Assembly: GCA_947475005.1 (NCBI GenBank)
Contig: CANJLI010000003.1
Span: 1 to 32,471 of the forward strand
Length of the DNA stretch: 32,471 bases
Direction: 5' to 3'
From: Deltaproteobacteria bacterium
Lineage (GTDB): Bacteria; Bdellovibrionota_B; Oligoflexia; Oligoflexales; Bog-1112
Shown here: piece after piece, positions 24,732-32,461 of the stretch
Layout of the letters: each line of letters begins with the position of its first letter
Position numbering within the stretch: position 1 is the first letter of the stretch
Position numbers and translations under genes: made by a program
Notes under the pieces: model-generated
Told to the model about the DNA's origin: nothing
The model's input: only the letters and a program-made list of their open reading frames with translations
The model's database searches: none

Positions 24732-26093
24732 ATGGATGAAAAAGATATCATTATTAAAGCGTTGCAAGATCATATAAAAATCTTGACGGCAAGAATTGCA
24801 GAGCTGGAACGTCGTTTGAGGCTGAACAGCAGCAATAGCGGCAAGCCTCCATCTACTGATGGATTGGCTAAACGCCCCCCGCAAAGCTTGCGCAAAAAGG
24901 GTGAAAAGAAATCGGGTGGCCAGCTGGGGCATAAAGGCGAAACTCTCAAACAAGTATCTACCCCTGATCATATCGAACGATATACATTGAAATCCTGTCC
25001 AAGCTGTCAATCTGACCTTATCTCCATTCCCGCGCATTCGATCCAAAGACGCCAGGTTTTTGATATCCCAGAGCCGAAAATCGAGGTGACGGAGCATCAA
25101 GCTGAAGTCAAAATCTGCACTTGTGGCCAACGTTGTGTGGGTGTTTTTCCCCTAGAAGTAAAAGCGCCTGTTCAATATGGCAACCTGGTCCAAGCTCTGA
25201 GTATCTACCTCAACCACCGGCAACTGATTCCCGAAGATCGAGTCGTCGAAGTATTTAGAGATATATTCGCTCTTACTATTTCGTCTGCAATAGTTGTCGC
25301 AGCTGGAGAACAGCTCGCAACAGTTTTGAAGCCATGGCAACAGGATGCCGAAGAAAAACTAACAACAGCACCCGTAAAACATTTGGATGAAACTGGATTT
25401 CGAGTCGAGAAGAAAACCCAGTGGCTCCATGTCATGTCTAATAAAGAAGCTACTGTTTATCGCATTTCCCCAAATAGAGGGAAAATGTTTGCCAACTTGC
25501 TTGGCACCATCATTCACGATTGCTTCAAATCCTACTATGCTTTGATTGGGGTATTGCACGCACTATGTAATGCCCACCTGTTGCGAGAGCTTAAAGCACT
25601 TACTCAATTTGAAAAAGAGCCCTGGGCATGGGTAATGGCATTGCTGCTACGTTCCGCAAATCAATACCCAGAGAAAAAAGCTCGTATCATCGTTCTCTAT
25701 GATTTGATTGTTGCCAAAGGCCTTCACTACCACGAGTCATTGGAACCTCTAGCAAAAGGGAAAAGAGGGCGGCAGAAAAGGAGAATTGGTCACAATCTGC
25801 TGCTCAGGCTCAAGAACCATAAGAACGACGTCTTACGGTTCTTGAGCGACCCACAGGTCGCTTTCACTAATAATCTTGCTGAACAAGACCTCCGTATGAT
25901 GAAGGTCAAAATGAAAATCTCTGGCGGGTTTAGAACCATGCAAGGGGCTAAAACTTTTTGCACAATTCGGAGTTTTACTTCTACTTGCAGAAAACAGGGT
26001 ATCAATATCTTTCAAGCTATTTCTCAAGCCAATGTTGGCTTCTTGCCTGACATCTCTATTGATCAACCTCAAATCCTAGCCAAAGCGGCTTGA
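24732..26093 (+). CDS. IS66-family transposase (TnpC-like)
   Basis: This is an intact 453-residue transposase. It opens with a coiled-coil or leucine-zipper-like helix ('IKALQDHIKILTARIAELERR') and the 'NSSNSGKPPSTDG' linker. A zinc-binding part follows ('SCPSCQ', 'CTCGQRC'). The DDE_Tnp_IS66 domain has 'HLDETGF' (first Asp, near 218), a 'HALCNAHLLREL' block and the final 'NNLAEQDLRMMKVK' with the Glu near 382. The C-terminal 'FCTIRSFTSTCRKQGINIFQAI' block is also conserved. The frame is complete from the ATG at 24732 to the TGA at 26091-26093, one base before the inner right repeat, so it may be active. Confidence 0.93.
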   Translation: MDEKDIIIKALQDHIKILTARIAELERRLRLNSSNSGKPPSTDGLAKRPPQSLRKKGEKKSGGQLGHKGETLKQVSTPDHIERYTLKSCPSCQSDLISIPAHSIQRRQVFDIPEPKIEVTEHQAEVKICTCGQRCVGVFPLEVKAPVQYGNLVQALSIYLNHRQLIPEDRVVEVFRDIFALTISSAIVVAAGEQLATVLKPWQQDAEEKLTTAPVKHLDETGFRVEKKTQWLHVMSNKEATVYRISPNRGKMFANLLGTIIHDCFKSYYALIGVLHALCNAHLLRELKALTQFEKEPWAWVMALLLRSANQYPEKKARIIVLYDLIVAKGLHYHESLEPLAKGKRGRQKRRIGHNLLLRLKNHKNDVLRFLSDPQVAFTNNLAEQDLRMMKVKMKISGGFRTMQGAKTFCTIRSFTSTCRKQGINIFQAISQANVGFLPDISIDQPQILAKAA

Positions 26094-26108
26094 CCTACCT
26101 GGGGAGTT

Positions 26109-26148
26109 AAAAGAAAAGAAAAGAAAAGAAAAGAAAAGAAAAGAAAAG
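26109..26148. repeat. (AAAAG)8 microsatellite at the IS66 right end
   Basis: Eight AAAAG units lie between the two candidate right terminal repeats. The unit and copy number equal those of the tract at 196-235, about 26 kb away. Confidence 0.9.
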
Positions 26149-26180
26149 AAAAAACAACTACCTGGGTAGTTACAAAAAGG

Positions 26181-26357
26181 CTTACTGAGTGGGTTAATTA
26201 GACATCAGAGACTTCAGACAGCTTCTTAGAAGCTGTCTGAAGTCTCCAGAGGGGGACCTCCTAGCAGCTCCTAAAGGGGACACTCGCATCGGGTGTCCCC
26301 TGCATCCAAAGACTCCAACTGGAGACTTCAGACAGCTTCTTACCAGATAGGCTCTTA
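26181..26357. repeat. Mosaic of short repeats: hairpin, palindrome, IS5-end remnant
   Basis: In order it contains: a 48-base block (26181-26228) matching 21038-21085 at 42 of 48 positions; a perfect 18-bp hairpin, 26208-26225 with 26229-26246 inverted, except for a 3-base loop; a GGGGACAC-type palindrome (26276-26300) with its CCAAAGACTC flank; a third copy of GAGACTTCAGACAGCTTC (26322-26339); and 18 bases identical to the outer part of the IS5 right terminal repeat (26340-26357). No gene crosses it. It looks like accumulated junction debris from several insertions. Confidence 0.85.
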
Positions 26358-26403
26358 ATAAGATTAATAAAATACAGTTGATCATTATTAAAATTGAAAT
26401 GCA

Positions 26404-26432
26404 TTAACAATCAATAAAAACAGTGGTATAAT
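26404..26432 (+). promoter_or_regulatory. Sigma70-type promoter for the 26487 gene
   Basis: A -35 TTAACA (26404-26409) is separated by exactly 17 bases from a consensus -10 TATAAT (26427-26432). The gene starts 55 bases further on. This is the best promoter match I found in the window. Confidence 0.75.
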
Positions 26433-26486
26433 CAACCCCATACATCTGTAGACTTTGAATTATAACAATCAACGAAAGGAATTTTC

Positions 26487-27158
26487 ATGAAAAAGTTTTT
26501 CTTTTACACAATCTGCATTACCTCTGCAGCAGCGAGTAACTTCTTATTACCCGCTACTGCAGTAGCTGCGGATGCACCATTCTATACGCTAATTCCCAAC
26601 GGAAATATTGAGCTCGTGAAAGAAAGTGATAACACAACTGAAGTAGCAATGTATATTCGCCGCTTGGTAAAAACATCTCAGATGGCTCCTGGTTTTCCTG
26701 TAATAATGCCAAAAGTACTACCACTACTGCAAGAACTCCGGGGTCTTCAGGATAGCGATCCTCTCGAGGAAAGGAGTTTACCAATTATTACAACTGGTAA
26801 CGTTTCGACTATTTTATTCTTGGCTCACATGCTACGCAAAGAACAGTCATATCTAGGGCTGCAGGTCTCAACAGAGAATCAAGTTCGTTTGGTAGCTTTT
26901 TATACATCTGAAGAATTACACAGCTCTTCACTGCATGGAGCGCTTCCAAAGGGGATGGGTAATATAAAAGAATATTTGCATAATATAGTCTTTCCTCAAG
27001 CTCAAGGTGATAGAGACAAGATAATGGAACGAATGAAAGACGCCAGAAAAAAGCTATTTGCAACAAGACGTGACCTATTGATTGGAACAGCTGGTAGCAA
27101 AATTCATCTTCCTAAAGATCTAATGGGGGAACGAGACACGCTAGACGTTCCCCAATAG
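26487..27158 (+). CDS. Exported protein of unknown function
   Basis: I do not recognise this 223-residue protein. It begins with a clear signal peptide of about 28 residues ('MKKFFFYTICITSAA' to 'AVAA|DAP'). The mature part has mixed helical and strand character, no cysteine motif and no membrane segment. A basic helix near the C-terminus ('RDKIMERMKDARKKLFATRRD') is the most distinctive part. The start is well supported: AAAGGA 8 bases upstream and a near-consensus promoter. It lies alone between IS debris and the convergent nrdB gene, ending 6 bases from the nrdB stop. Its position with two other signal-peptide proteins suggests a common export theme, by inference. Confidence 0.75.
   Translation: MKKFFFYTICITSAAASNFLLPATAVAADAPFYTLIPNGNIELVKESDNTTEVAMYIRRLVKTSQMAPGFPVIMPKVLPLLQELRGLQDSDPLEERSLPIITTGNVSTILFLAHMLRKEQSYLGLQVSTENQVRLVAFYTSEELHSSSLHGALPKGMGNIKEYLHNIVFPQAQGDRDKIMERMKDARKKLFATRRDLLIGTAGSKIHLPKDLMGERDTLDVPQ
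27126..27153. terminator. Shared 3' hairpin of the 26487 gene and nrdB
   Basis: GGGGAACG (27126-27133) pairs perfectly with CGTTCCCC (27146-27153) around a 12-base loop. The hairpin is inside the last codons of the plus-strand gene and just past the nrdB stop on the other strand. There is no T-run, so termination is inferred from position only. Confidence 0.4.
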
Positions 27159-27164
27159 ATCCGA

Positions 27165-28160
27165 TTAAAACTCGTCGGTGAAACCGACACTACCCTCAAC
27201 GGCAATTTGGTAGGCAGCCACACGTCGCTCAAAGAAGTTCGTCAACTCCTGTACATCTTGCAATTCCATAAACCCGAAGGGATTTTTAGAATGAAAGATG
27301 GGAGGAATTCCCAATGCATGAAGCCGTTGGTCGGCTACAAATTCCAAATATTGGCGCATCTGATCTTGCGGAAGTCCAAGCACACCCAAACTCAATACAT
27401 CTTGGGCAAACTGCATCTCACACTCGATAGCCTCATTCATCATCTTAATGATATCGATGCGAAGGTTTGCATCAAATAAATCCGGCTCTTCCTCTTTGGC
27501 CACACGAATGACTTCAAAAGCGAAGTTCATATGGCAGCTCTCATCGCGAAATACCCAGTTGGTACCCGTCGCCAAACCGTGCAGCAGTCCCTTAGATCGG
27601 AGGAAATACACATAGACAAATGCGGCAAAGAAGAAAAGTCCTTCGATACAAGCCGCAAAGCAAACCAGATTCAAGATAAACTGGCGACGTTCTTCTTTCG
27701 TATGGAGTGCCCGAAGATCCTGAATCGAACCGATCCATTTAAAGCAAAAATCTGCCTTCTGCTTGATGGAAGGAATCGTTTCGATGGCTTGGAAGGCGTG
27801 CTGTCTCTCTTCCGGTTCGGGAATGTAGGTGTCGAGTAGCGTCAGGTAGAACTTGACGTGCAAGGCCTCCTCATACAACTGACGAGATAAATACATCCTG
27901 GCTTCAGGCGAATTGATATGGCTATAGAGATTAATCACCAAGTTGTTGGCAACAATCGAATCACCAGTAGCAAAGAAGGCAACCAATCGATGGATCAAAT
28001 GGCGCTCACTGGGACTCAGGCGCTCAAGATCGGTAACATCCGATCCCAAATCTACCTCTTCCACCGTCCAAGTATTTTTTACCGCATTATTGAACATTTC
28101 ATAAAAAATCGGGTACTTCATCGGTCGAAGCGTCAAGTCATATCCGGGGTCAAGCAACAT
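27165..28160 (-). CDS. nrdB: Ribonucleotide reductase class Ia, beta subunit
   Basis: This 331-residue radical-bearing subunit carries the di-metal site: Asp67 ('FFATGDS'), Glu98 and His101 ('EEALHVKFY'), Glu173 ('ACIEGLFFF'), Glu207 and His210 ('DESCH'). Tyr105 is at the place of the radical tyrosine (four residues after the His), so this is a tyrosyl-radical enzyme and not the Phe-containing class Ic form. The C-terminal tail ('GFTDEF') is the type that docks into the alpha subunit. It lies 18 bases after nrdA on the same strand and is surely co-transcribed. It needs oxygen for activation, so the organism meets aerobic conditions. Confidence 0.95.
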   Translation of the reverse strand: MLLDPGYDLTLRPMKYPIFYEMFNNAVKNTWTVEEVDLGSDVTDLERLSPSERHLIHRLVAFFATGDSIVANNLVINLYSHINSPEARMYLSRQLYEEALHVKFYLTLLDTYIPEPEERQHAFQAIETIPSIKQKADFCFKWIGSIQDLRALHTKEERRQFILNLVCFAACIEGLFFFAAFVYVYFLRSKGLLHGLATGTNWVFRDESCHMNFAFEVIRVAKEEEPDLFDANLRIDIIKMMNEAIECEMQFAQDVLSLGVLGLPQDQMRQYLEFVADQRLHALGIPPIFHSKNPFGFMELQDVQELTNFFERRVAAYQIAVEGSVGFTDEF

Positions 28161-28178
28161 AGAAACCGCTCCTGGCGT

Positions 28179-30581
28179 TTACATGCAAGATTCGCATGTT
28201 TCGGGGTTTTCAAGAGAACAAGCCACGGCTTGAATTTCAACTGTTTCCAAACTTTCAATCTGAGACAACGTAACCGTGGTTTTGTTGATCGACGTAGCCC
28301 CTCTCGAGCGCAAATAGTAGAGCGACTTCAAGCCCTGTTTCCATGCATGCAAATACATGGAGGAGAGCTTCCCGATGGTGGGCTTTTCCATAAAAAGATT
28401 GAGCGATTGGCTCTGATCGATAAAGGGGCCCCGTTCACTGGCCATGTCAATCAACGAACGCTGAGGAATTTCCCAAGCCGTACGATATCGATATCGTACC
28501 TCTTCCGGAATTTCCGAAATGTCTTGAATCGAACCTTCCCCAATTTTAATCTGGTTCTTGATGGAATCATCCCACAAGGACAGTTGCCTCAGCTCTTTCA
28601 CCAAGTACGGATTGACCTGCAAGAATTCCCCAGACAGGGTTTCTCGTTTGAACAAATTGGAAATTTGGGGCTCGATGCACTCATAGGCCCCTGTAATAGA
28701 AGCTATAGTGGCAGTCGGAGCAATGGCAATAATCAAAGAATTGCGCAAGCCCACCTTCTTGATTTTTTCCTTGAGCGCATCCCAGCGAGCTGTATCTTCA
28801 GGCTGAACGTTCCACAAATCAAATTGAAGGACCCCTTCGCTCGCACGTGTGTCCGCAAAAGCAGTGTGAGACCCATATTGCTCTGCCAGTGCACAAGAGG
28901 TTTTGAGCGCGTGGTAATAGATCTCCTCTTGAATCTTCTTGGACAAGAGACGGGCTTGTGGAGAATCAAATGCCATCTTCAATTTGAAGAATACATTTTG
29001 CAATCCCATAATTCCTAATCCCACAGGGCGCCAACGGTGGTTGGAATCTTTGGTGCTTGGGATGGGGTAGAAATTCACATCGATCACGCGATCCAAATAC
29101 GTCACCGCAATGCGTACATTCTTTGCAAGTAGTTCAAAATCAAACACACCATTTCTGATGTAACGCCCCAAATTAAGAGAACCGAGGTTGCACACGGCAG
29201 TTTCTTTGTCGGAAGTTACTTCCAAAATCTCAGTGCATAGATTGGAGAGGTGAATCACATTGCCTGGGCGCAAGGTTTGATTGCCTTTGACGTTGGATTG
29301 GTCTTTAAACGTCATCCAACCTTGTCCACTTTGAGCCAAGGTTTTCATCATTCTTGCATACAAATCTCTGGCTTTGATTTGCTTCATGAACAGTTGTTTT
29401 TCTTCTGCCTCAAGATAGGCCTCTCGGAAGTCTTCCCCGAATAAATCACAAAACTGAGGGACCACTTTCGGGTCAAAGAGGGACCACACTTGATCGTGCT
29501 CTACTCTTTCCATAAACAAATCTGGAATCCAGTTAGCTAGATTGAGATTGTGGGTACGCAGAGACTCATCCCCCGTGTTGTCACGAAGAGACAAAAACTC
29601 GAGGATGTCGTGATGCCACGTCTCCAAGTAGACACAAGCAGCCCCTTTGCGCTTGCCCCCTTGGTTGACTGCAGCTACGGAAGAGTCAAGGGTCTTCAAG
29701 AAAGGCACGATACCGTTGGAATGCCCATTAGTACCTTGAATGAGAGAACCGCGCGAACGTACCCGAGAAAAGGAAACCCCGATACCACCTGCAAATTTCG
29801 AGAGCAACGCTACGTCCGTATATTTGCGATAGATATCCTCCAAGGAGTCCAAGGGAGAATCCAATAGATAGCAAGAGGACATCTGTGGGTGCCGGGTTCC
29901 TGAATTAAAGAGAGTCGGCGTGCCTGGCATGTAACGAAAGGAGGAGATCAAATCATAAAATTCTTTGGTTTCCTCCGGAGCCCTTGTGAGTCCACACGCT
30001 ACTCGCATAAAGAAATACTGAGGGGTTTCAATGACTTTTCGAGTTGCTGGGTCTTTCAGCAAATACCGATCGTATACGGTGCGAAGTCCAAAATACTCAA
30101 ACAAATCACAGCGCTCCTCAAACAGCGATGCATTGAGCTCAGGCGCCTTTTGTTGAACATAGGCAAGGGTATCTTCCGCAATGAGGCGTGCATCAAAGCC
30201 CCTCTGCACGGAGTCAGAAAAGGATTTGATCCCTTGGATGCCGACTTCCTTGTCTATGAACGTAGTCAGCAGGCGAGCCGCCAACTTGGAATACTCCGGT
30301 TCATCCTTGATCAGCATGGCTGCTGTTTGGATCAACAAGGAATCAAGCTCGGTGGTGGTAACCCCATCATAGATGCCGCTAATCGCCTTACTAGCCACAA
30401 GAAACGGATTGATGTACTTGAGCCCTGCCCCGCATCGCGCCACTTTTTTGGTGATCTGCATGACATCCACAGGCTCTAGGGTCCCATTTCGCTTCTGGAC
30501 CTTCATCAAGGCAGGATCTGTAGCTTTTCCTCTATTGCGTGCTAACGTACTGCGTTCCGCCGTGTGTGTACTGCCTTCCAT
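28179..30581 (-). CDS. nrdA: Ribonucleotide reductase class Ia, alpha subunit
   Basis: This is the catalytic subunit that reduces ribonucleoside diphosphates to deoxy forms, about 800 residues. An N-terminal ATP cone is visible ('VQKRNGTLEPVDVMQITKKV'). Active-site cysteines are in 'MSSCYLL' and 'NLCTEI' (Asn-Cys-Glu triad), with the partner Cys in 'AVCNLGSLNL'. 'IAPTATIASITG' is conserved in the barrel. The C-terminal 'CESCM' is the swinging redox pair reduced by thioredoxin or glutaredoxin. I prefer the ATG at 30581, which has GAAGG upstream; another ATG at 30629 has no ribosome site. nrdB follows directly. Confidence 0.96.
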   Translation of the reverse strand: MEGSTHTAERSTLARNRGKATDPALMKVQKRNGTLEPVDVMQITKKVARCGAGLKYINPFLVASKAISGIYDGVTTTELDSLLIQTAAMLIKDEPEYSKLAARLLTTFIDKEVGIQGIKSFSDSVQRGFDARLIAEDTLAYVQQKAPELNASLFEERCDLFEYFGLRTVYDRYLLKDPATRKVIETPQYFFMRVACGLTRAPEETKEFYDLISSFRYMPGTPTLFNSGTRHPQMSSCYLLDSPLDSLEDIYRKYTDVALLSKFAGGIGVSFSRVRSRGSLIQGTNGHSNGIVPFLKTLDSSVAAVNQGGKRKGAACVYLETWHHDILEFLSLRDNTGDESLRTHNLNLANWIPDLFMERVEHDQVWSLFDPKVVPQFCDLFGEDFREAYLEAEEKQLFMKQIKARDLYARMMKTLAQSGQGWMTFKDQSNVKGNQTLRPGNVIHLSNLCTEILEVTSDKETAVCNLGSLNLGRYIRNGVFDFELLAKNVRIAVTYLDRVIDVNFYPIPSTKDSNHRWRPVGLGIMGLQNVFFKLKMAFDSPQARLLSKKIQEEIYYHALKTSCALAEQYGSHTAFADTRASEGVLQFDLWNVQPEDTARWDALKEKIKKVGLRNSLIIAIAPTATIASITGAYECIEPQISNLFKRETLSGEFLQVNPYLVKELRQLSLWDDSIKNQIKIGEGSIQDISEIPEEVRYRYRTAWEIPQRSLIDMASERGPFIDQSQSLNLFMEKPTIGKLSSMYLHAWKQGLKSLYYLRSRGATSINKTTVTLSQIESLETVEIQAVACSLENPETCESCM

Positions 30582-30629
30582 TCTTCGAACCTTCCCGCCA
30601 GAGTGTGCTTGCTCGCAAATTACGAACAT

Positions 30630-30964
30630 TTTTTATTCACATAGAGAAATCGATACCTCGGCTCATCCGCAATCTTCGCGGATGCGCTACTTTCGATTTT
30701 GCAAGTCTGTGTGTTTTGTTCCAGGTGACCAGCATATATAGCGTGTCAAATGGCGGTCAACCACTAAATCTGGGGGGAGACAGGCAGGAATATGATTCTC
30801 AGATGAAGTTCCCAAATTTTTTTATAAGAACCAACGAGTTGGTTTTTTATCGTTCGCCGCGGCGAAGTAAAATTTTTCAATCGGCAGCTTAAAAAAAGAA
30901 GAGGCGAAAAACACAGACTCTCCTATGCGGCACCGCGGAGTTGTGGGGTGAGATTCCGCCGCCT
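30630..30964. other. Intergenic region upstream of nrdA
   Basis: This 335-base gap has no credible gene. It contains a possible nrdA promoter (30733-30760), a hairpin followed by T residues read in the plus direction (AACCAA/TTGGTT at 30829-30844, then TTTTAT), a perfect 14-base palindrome TTCGCCGCGGCGAA (30853-30866), and a longer inverted repeat next to the stop of the 30965 gene. Confidence 0.6.
30733..30760 (-). promoter_or_regulatory. nrdA: Possible nrdAB promoter
   Basis: On the minus strand TTGACC (30755-30760) and TATATG (30733-30738) are 16 bases apart, about 150 bases before the preferred start. An imperfect dyad ACACGCTATATATGCTGGT overlaps the -10. It resembles an NrdR box only loosely, so the regulator is not claimed. 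Confidence 0.35.
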
Positions 30965-30966
30965 CT
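30889..30966 (-). terminator. Possible terminator of the 30965 gene
   Basis: On the minus strand AGAGGCG (at the stop codon, 30960-30966) can pair with CGCCTCT (30900-30906), followed by TTCTTTTTTT. The 53-base loop contains a nested GCGGA/TCCGC stem. The T-rich tail supports a Rho-independent type, but the large loop weakens it. Confidence 0.4.
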
Positions 30967-32461
30967 ACTCAATATCTGTGATCCGCGGAGGGACAGCTAG
31001 AGTTGGATTTGTATTTTGATCCATAAATGGAATGCGCTCTCGAAGCGTTTTGAGGCATGTGAGAATGCCTTCGATGTCTTCCACACTCTTCGCATTCCGT
31101 AACAACACACGTACCCAATCGAGAATGAAGGTGGGTACCCCTGCTACAGCAGCAATACCATCTTCTAGTAAAGGCACTGTCTCGGTTGCCCACATCACAA
31201 ACCGACCTGTTAAGGTGTTACGAGTAGCTAAAGCAGTCTCTATTATGGTTTCAATTTTTAAAATCCCCTGAGAAGTGACCCTGGATAAAAGAGCTTCCCT
31301 TAAAATCGGATCTCTTGAAAACGCCTTTGCATTGAACAATTCAAGAGGAACAAGGAATTCAATACTCATTTGAATGTGCGCAGGAAACCCTCTCTTTGAG
31401 AGACGATCGTGCTGCTGTAACCCCTTGTTCACTGCCCAAACTACCAGCTTCGGAAAACCACGCGGGTCTCTATCCAAAATATTACGTTCTACAGCATTGC
31501 TTGCGCATGGAAGCAATGCTTCCACCACATTTCTTGGCAAACCAGCGACGAGGTAACAGTAGTGATTTAGCTTGGAGACAGGCTCCTGTGAAGGTGCAAA
31601 GCTCGTATCGAGTTGCACGGAACCTGCCAAAAAAAGCGTGCTTATAACTTGGGCTTCAATGGGAAGTTGGCTTAATAAGAGTGCCATCATCGTAATTTCT
31701 GCTGCATTGTCTTTAATTCTTTTGTTGATATGCATCCAACAATCATTCGGACATCCCGACTCAATGGCCGTAGCAGCCAATTGAAAGGACGTCCATAATG
31801 CCATCAACATCCCAACTTGAGGGACAACTAAATATTTAGTAACCGAATTCGTTGCCAAGATAACCATTGTAACAATACTGCCAGCATTTCCTTGCAGACG
31901 CGCTTTGCTTGAACAGGTTGTCTGGCAGAGAGAAACGGGATGCCCCATTTCTCCATTAATATCCCCCACCAATTTCATCGTAAGGGGAGTCACATGCATA
32001 TAAAGTCTAAGCAGTCCATGGGTGGCAACGATCTTCGGAATCACCGCACATGCGGCATCACGAAGACCCTGTCGTACACCTTCAAAAAGACCATCAACTT
32101 CTTGATTTTGAGCGTCCCAACATAGACCGTGAACAATAAGAATAGGTAACAAATCACGCTCAAACACAGTCAACATATCTCTTGCGAGCGGCTTCCACAG
32201 AGCATTCTCTGTCATAAAACCGCAAAAATCCACCGCACCCTGTCCTGCTTTTTGGACCCCCACGGCAGCACTTTTGCACCCAGCCAAGCAGCGTTGAAAG
32301 AAGGACTGTTTTTCTTCTTCGGGGAAGAGAAAATCTTCTAGATTGAGGTCCTCGTCTCCTTCTGCGTCTTGGTGATTAACTTCTACAGGCTCTGCTGAAA
32401 GATCCTCTTGCGGCTCTTCCTCGCTATCTACTACTGCTACACCAAAGCCAACTTTCTCCAC
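30965..32461 (-). CDS. Large protein of unknown function, possibly 5'-incomplete
   Basis: I do not recognise this protein of about 498 residues. The first 50 residues are very acidic ('SEEEPQEDLSAEPVEVNHQD', 'EGDEDLNLEDFLFPEEEK') and no signal peptide is visible. Hydrophobic helices occur at about 190-240 ('VTMVILATNSVTKYLVV', 'MLMALWTSFQLAATAI') and 255-280 ('ITMMALLLSQLPIEAQVI'), suggesting membrane association. Cysteines are numerous. The frame begins with GTG at 32461 but stays open to the window edge, so the true start may lie outside. An acidic N-terminus followed by paired hydrophobic helices is seen in some secreted effectors of intracellular bacteria, but this is only a structural hint. 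Confidence 0.7.
   Translation of the reverse strand: MEKVGFGVAVVDSEEEPQEDLSAEPVEVNHQDAEGDEDLNLEDFLFPEEEKQSFFQRCLAGCKSAAVGVQKAGQGAVDFCGFMTENALWKPLARDMLTVFERDLLPILIVHGLCWDAQNQEVDGLFEGVRQGLRDAACAVIPKIVATHGLLRLYMHVTPLTMKLVGDINGEMGHPVSLCQTTCSSKARLQGNAGSIVTMVILATNSVTKYLVVPQVGMLMALWTSFQLAATAIESGCPNDCWMHINKRIKDNAAEITMMALLLSQLPIEAQVISTLFLAGSVQLDTSFAPSQEPVSKLNHYCYLVAGLPRNVVEALLPCASNAVERNILDRDPRGFPKLVVWAVNKGLQQHDRLSKRGFPAHIQMSIEFLVPLELFNAKAFSRDPILREALLSRVTSQGILKIETIIETALATRNTLTGRFVMWATETVPLLEDGIAAVAGVPTFILDWVRVLLRNAKSVEDIEGILTCLKTLRERIPFMDQNTNPTLAVPPRITDIE

Larger units (their letters stand above)
24655..26173 (+). mobile_element. IS66-family element (ISBst12-like, single transposase gene)
   Basis: The left end is GTAACTCCCCAGGTAG (24655-24670). 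Two candidate right ends exist in inverted orientation: 26095-26110 (15 of 16 matching, ending TTAA) and 26158-26173 (15 of 16, ending with the GTAA expected for the family). Between them lies (AAAAG)8. If the outer right end is used the element is about 1.52 kb; with the inner, about 1.46 kb. No tnpA or tnpB accessory genes are present, which fits the ISBst12 group. Flanking sequences are A-rich on both sides (AAAAAGG is shared), so an exact 8-bp duplication cannot be proven. Confidence 0.85.

Noticed and set aside
27918..29018. 366-codon plus-strand open frame
   Set aside because: It is antisense to nrdA and nrdB, with no ribosome binding site and no recognisable motif.
30729..30747. NrdR box upstream of nrdA
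   Set aside because: The dyad fits the consensus only partly and no second box at the usual spacing was found; kept only as part of a possible promoter.
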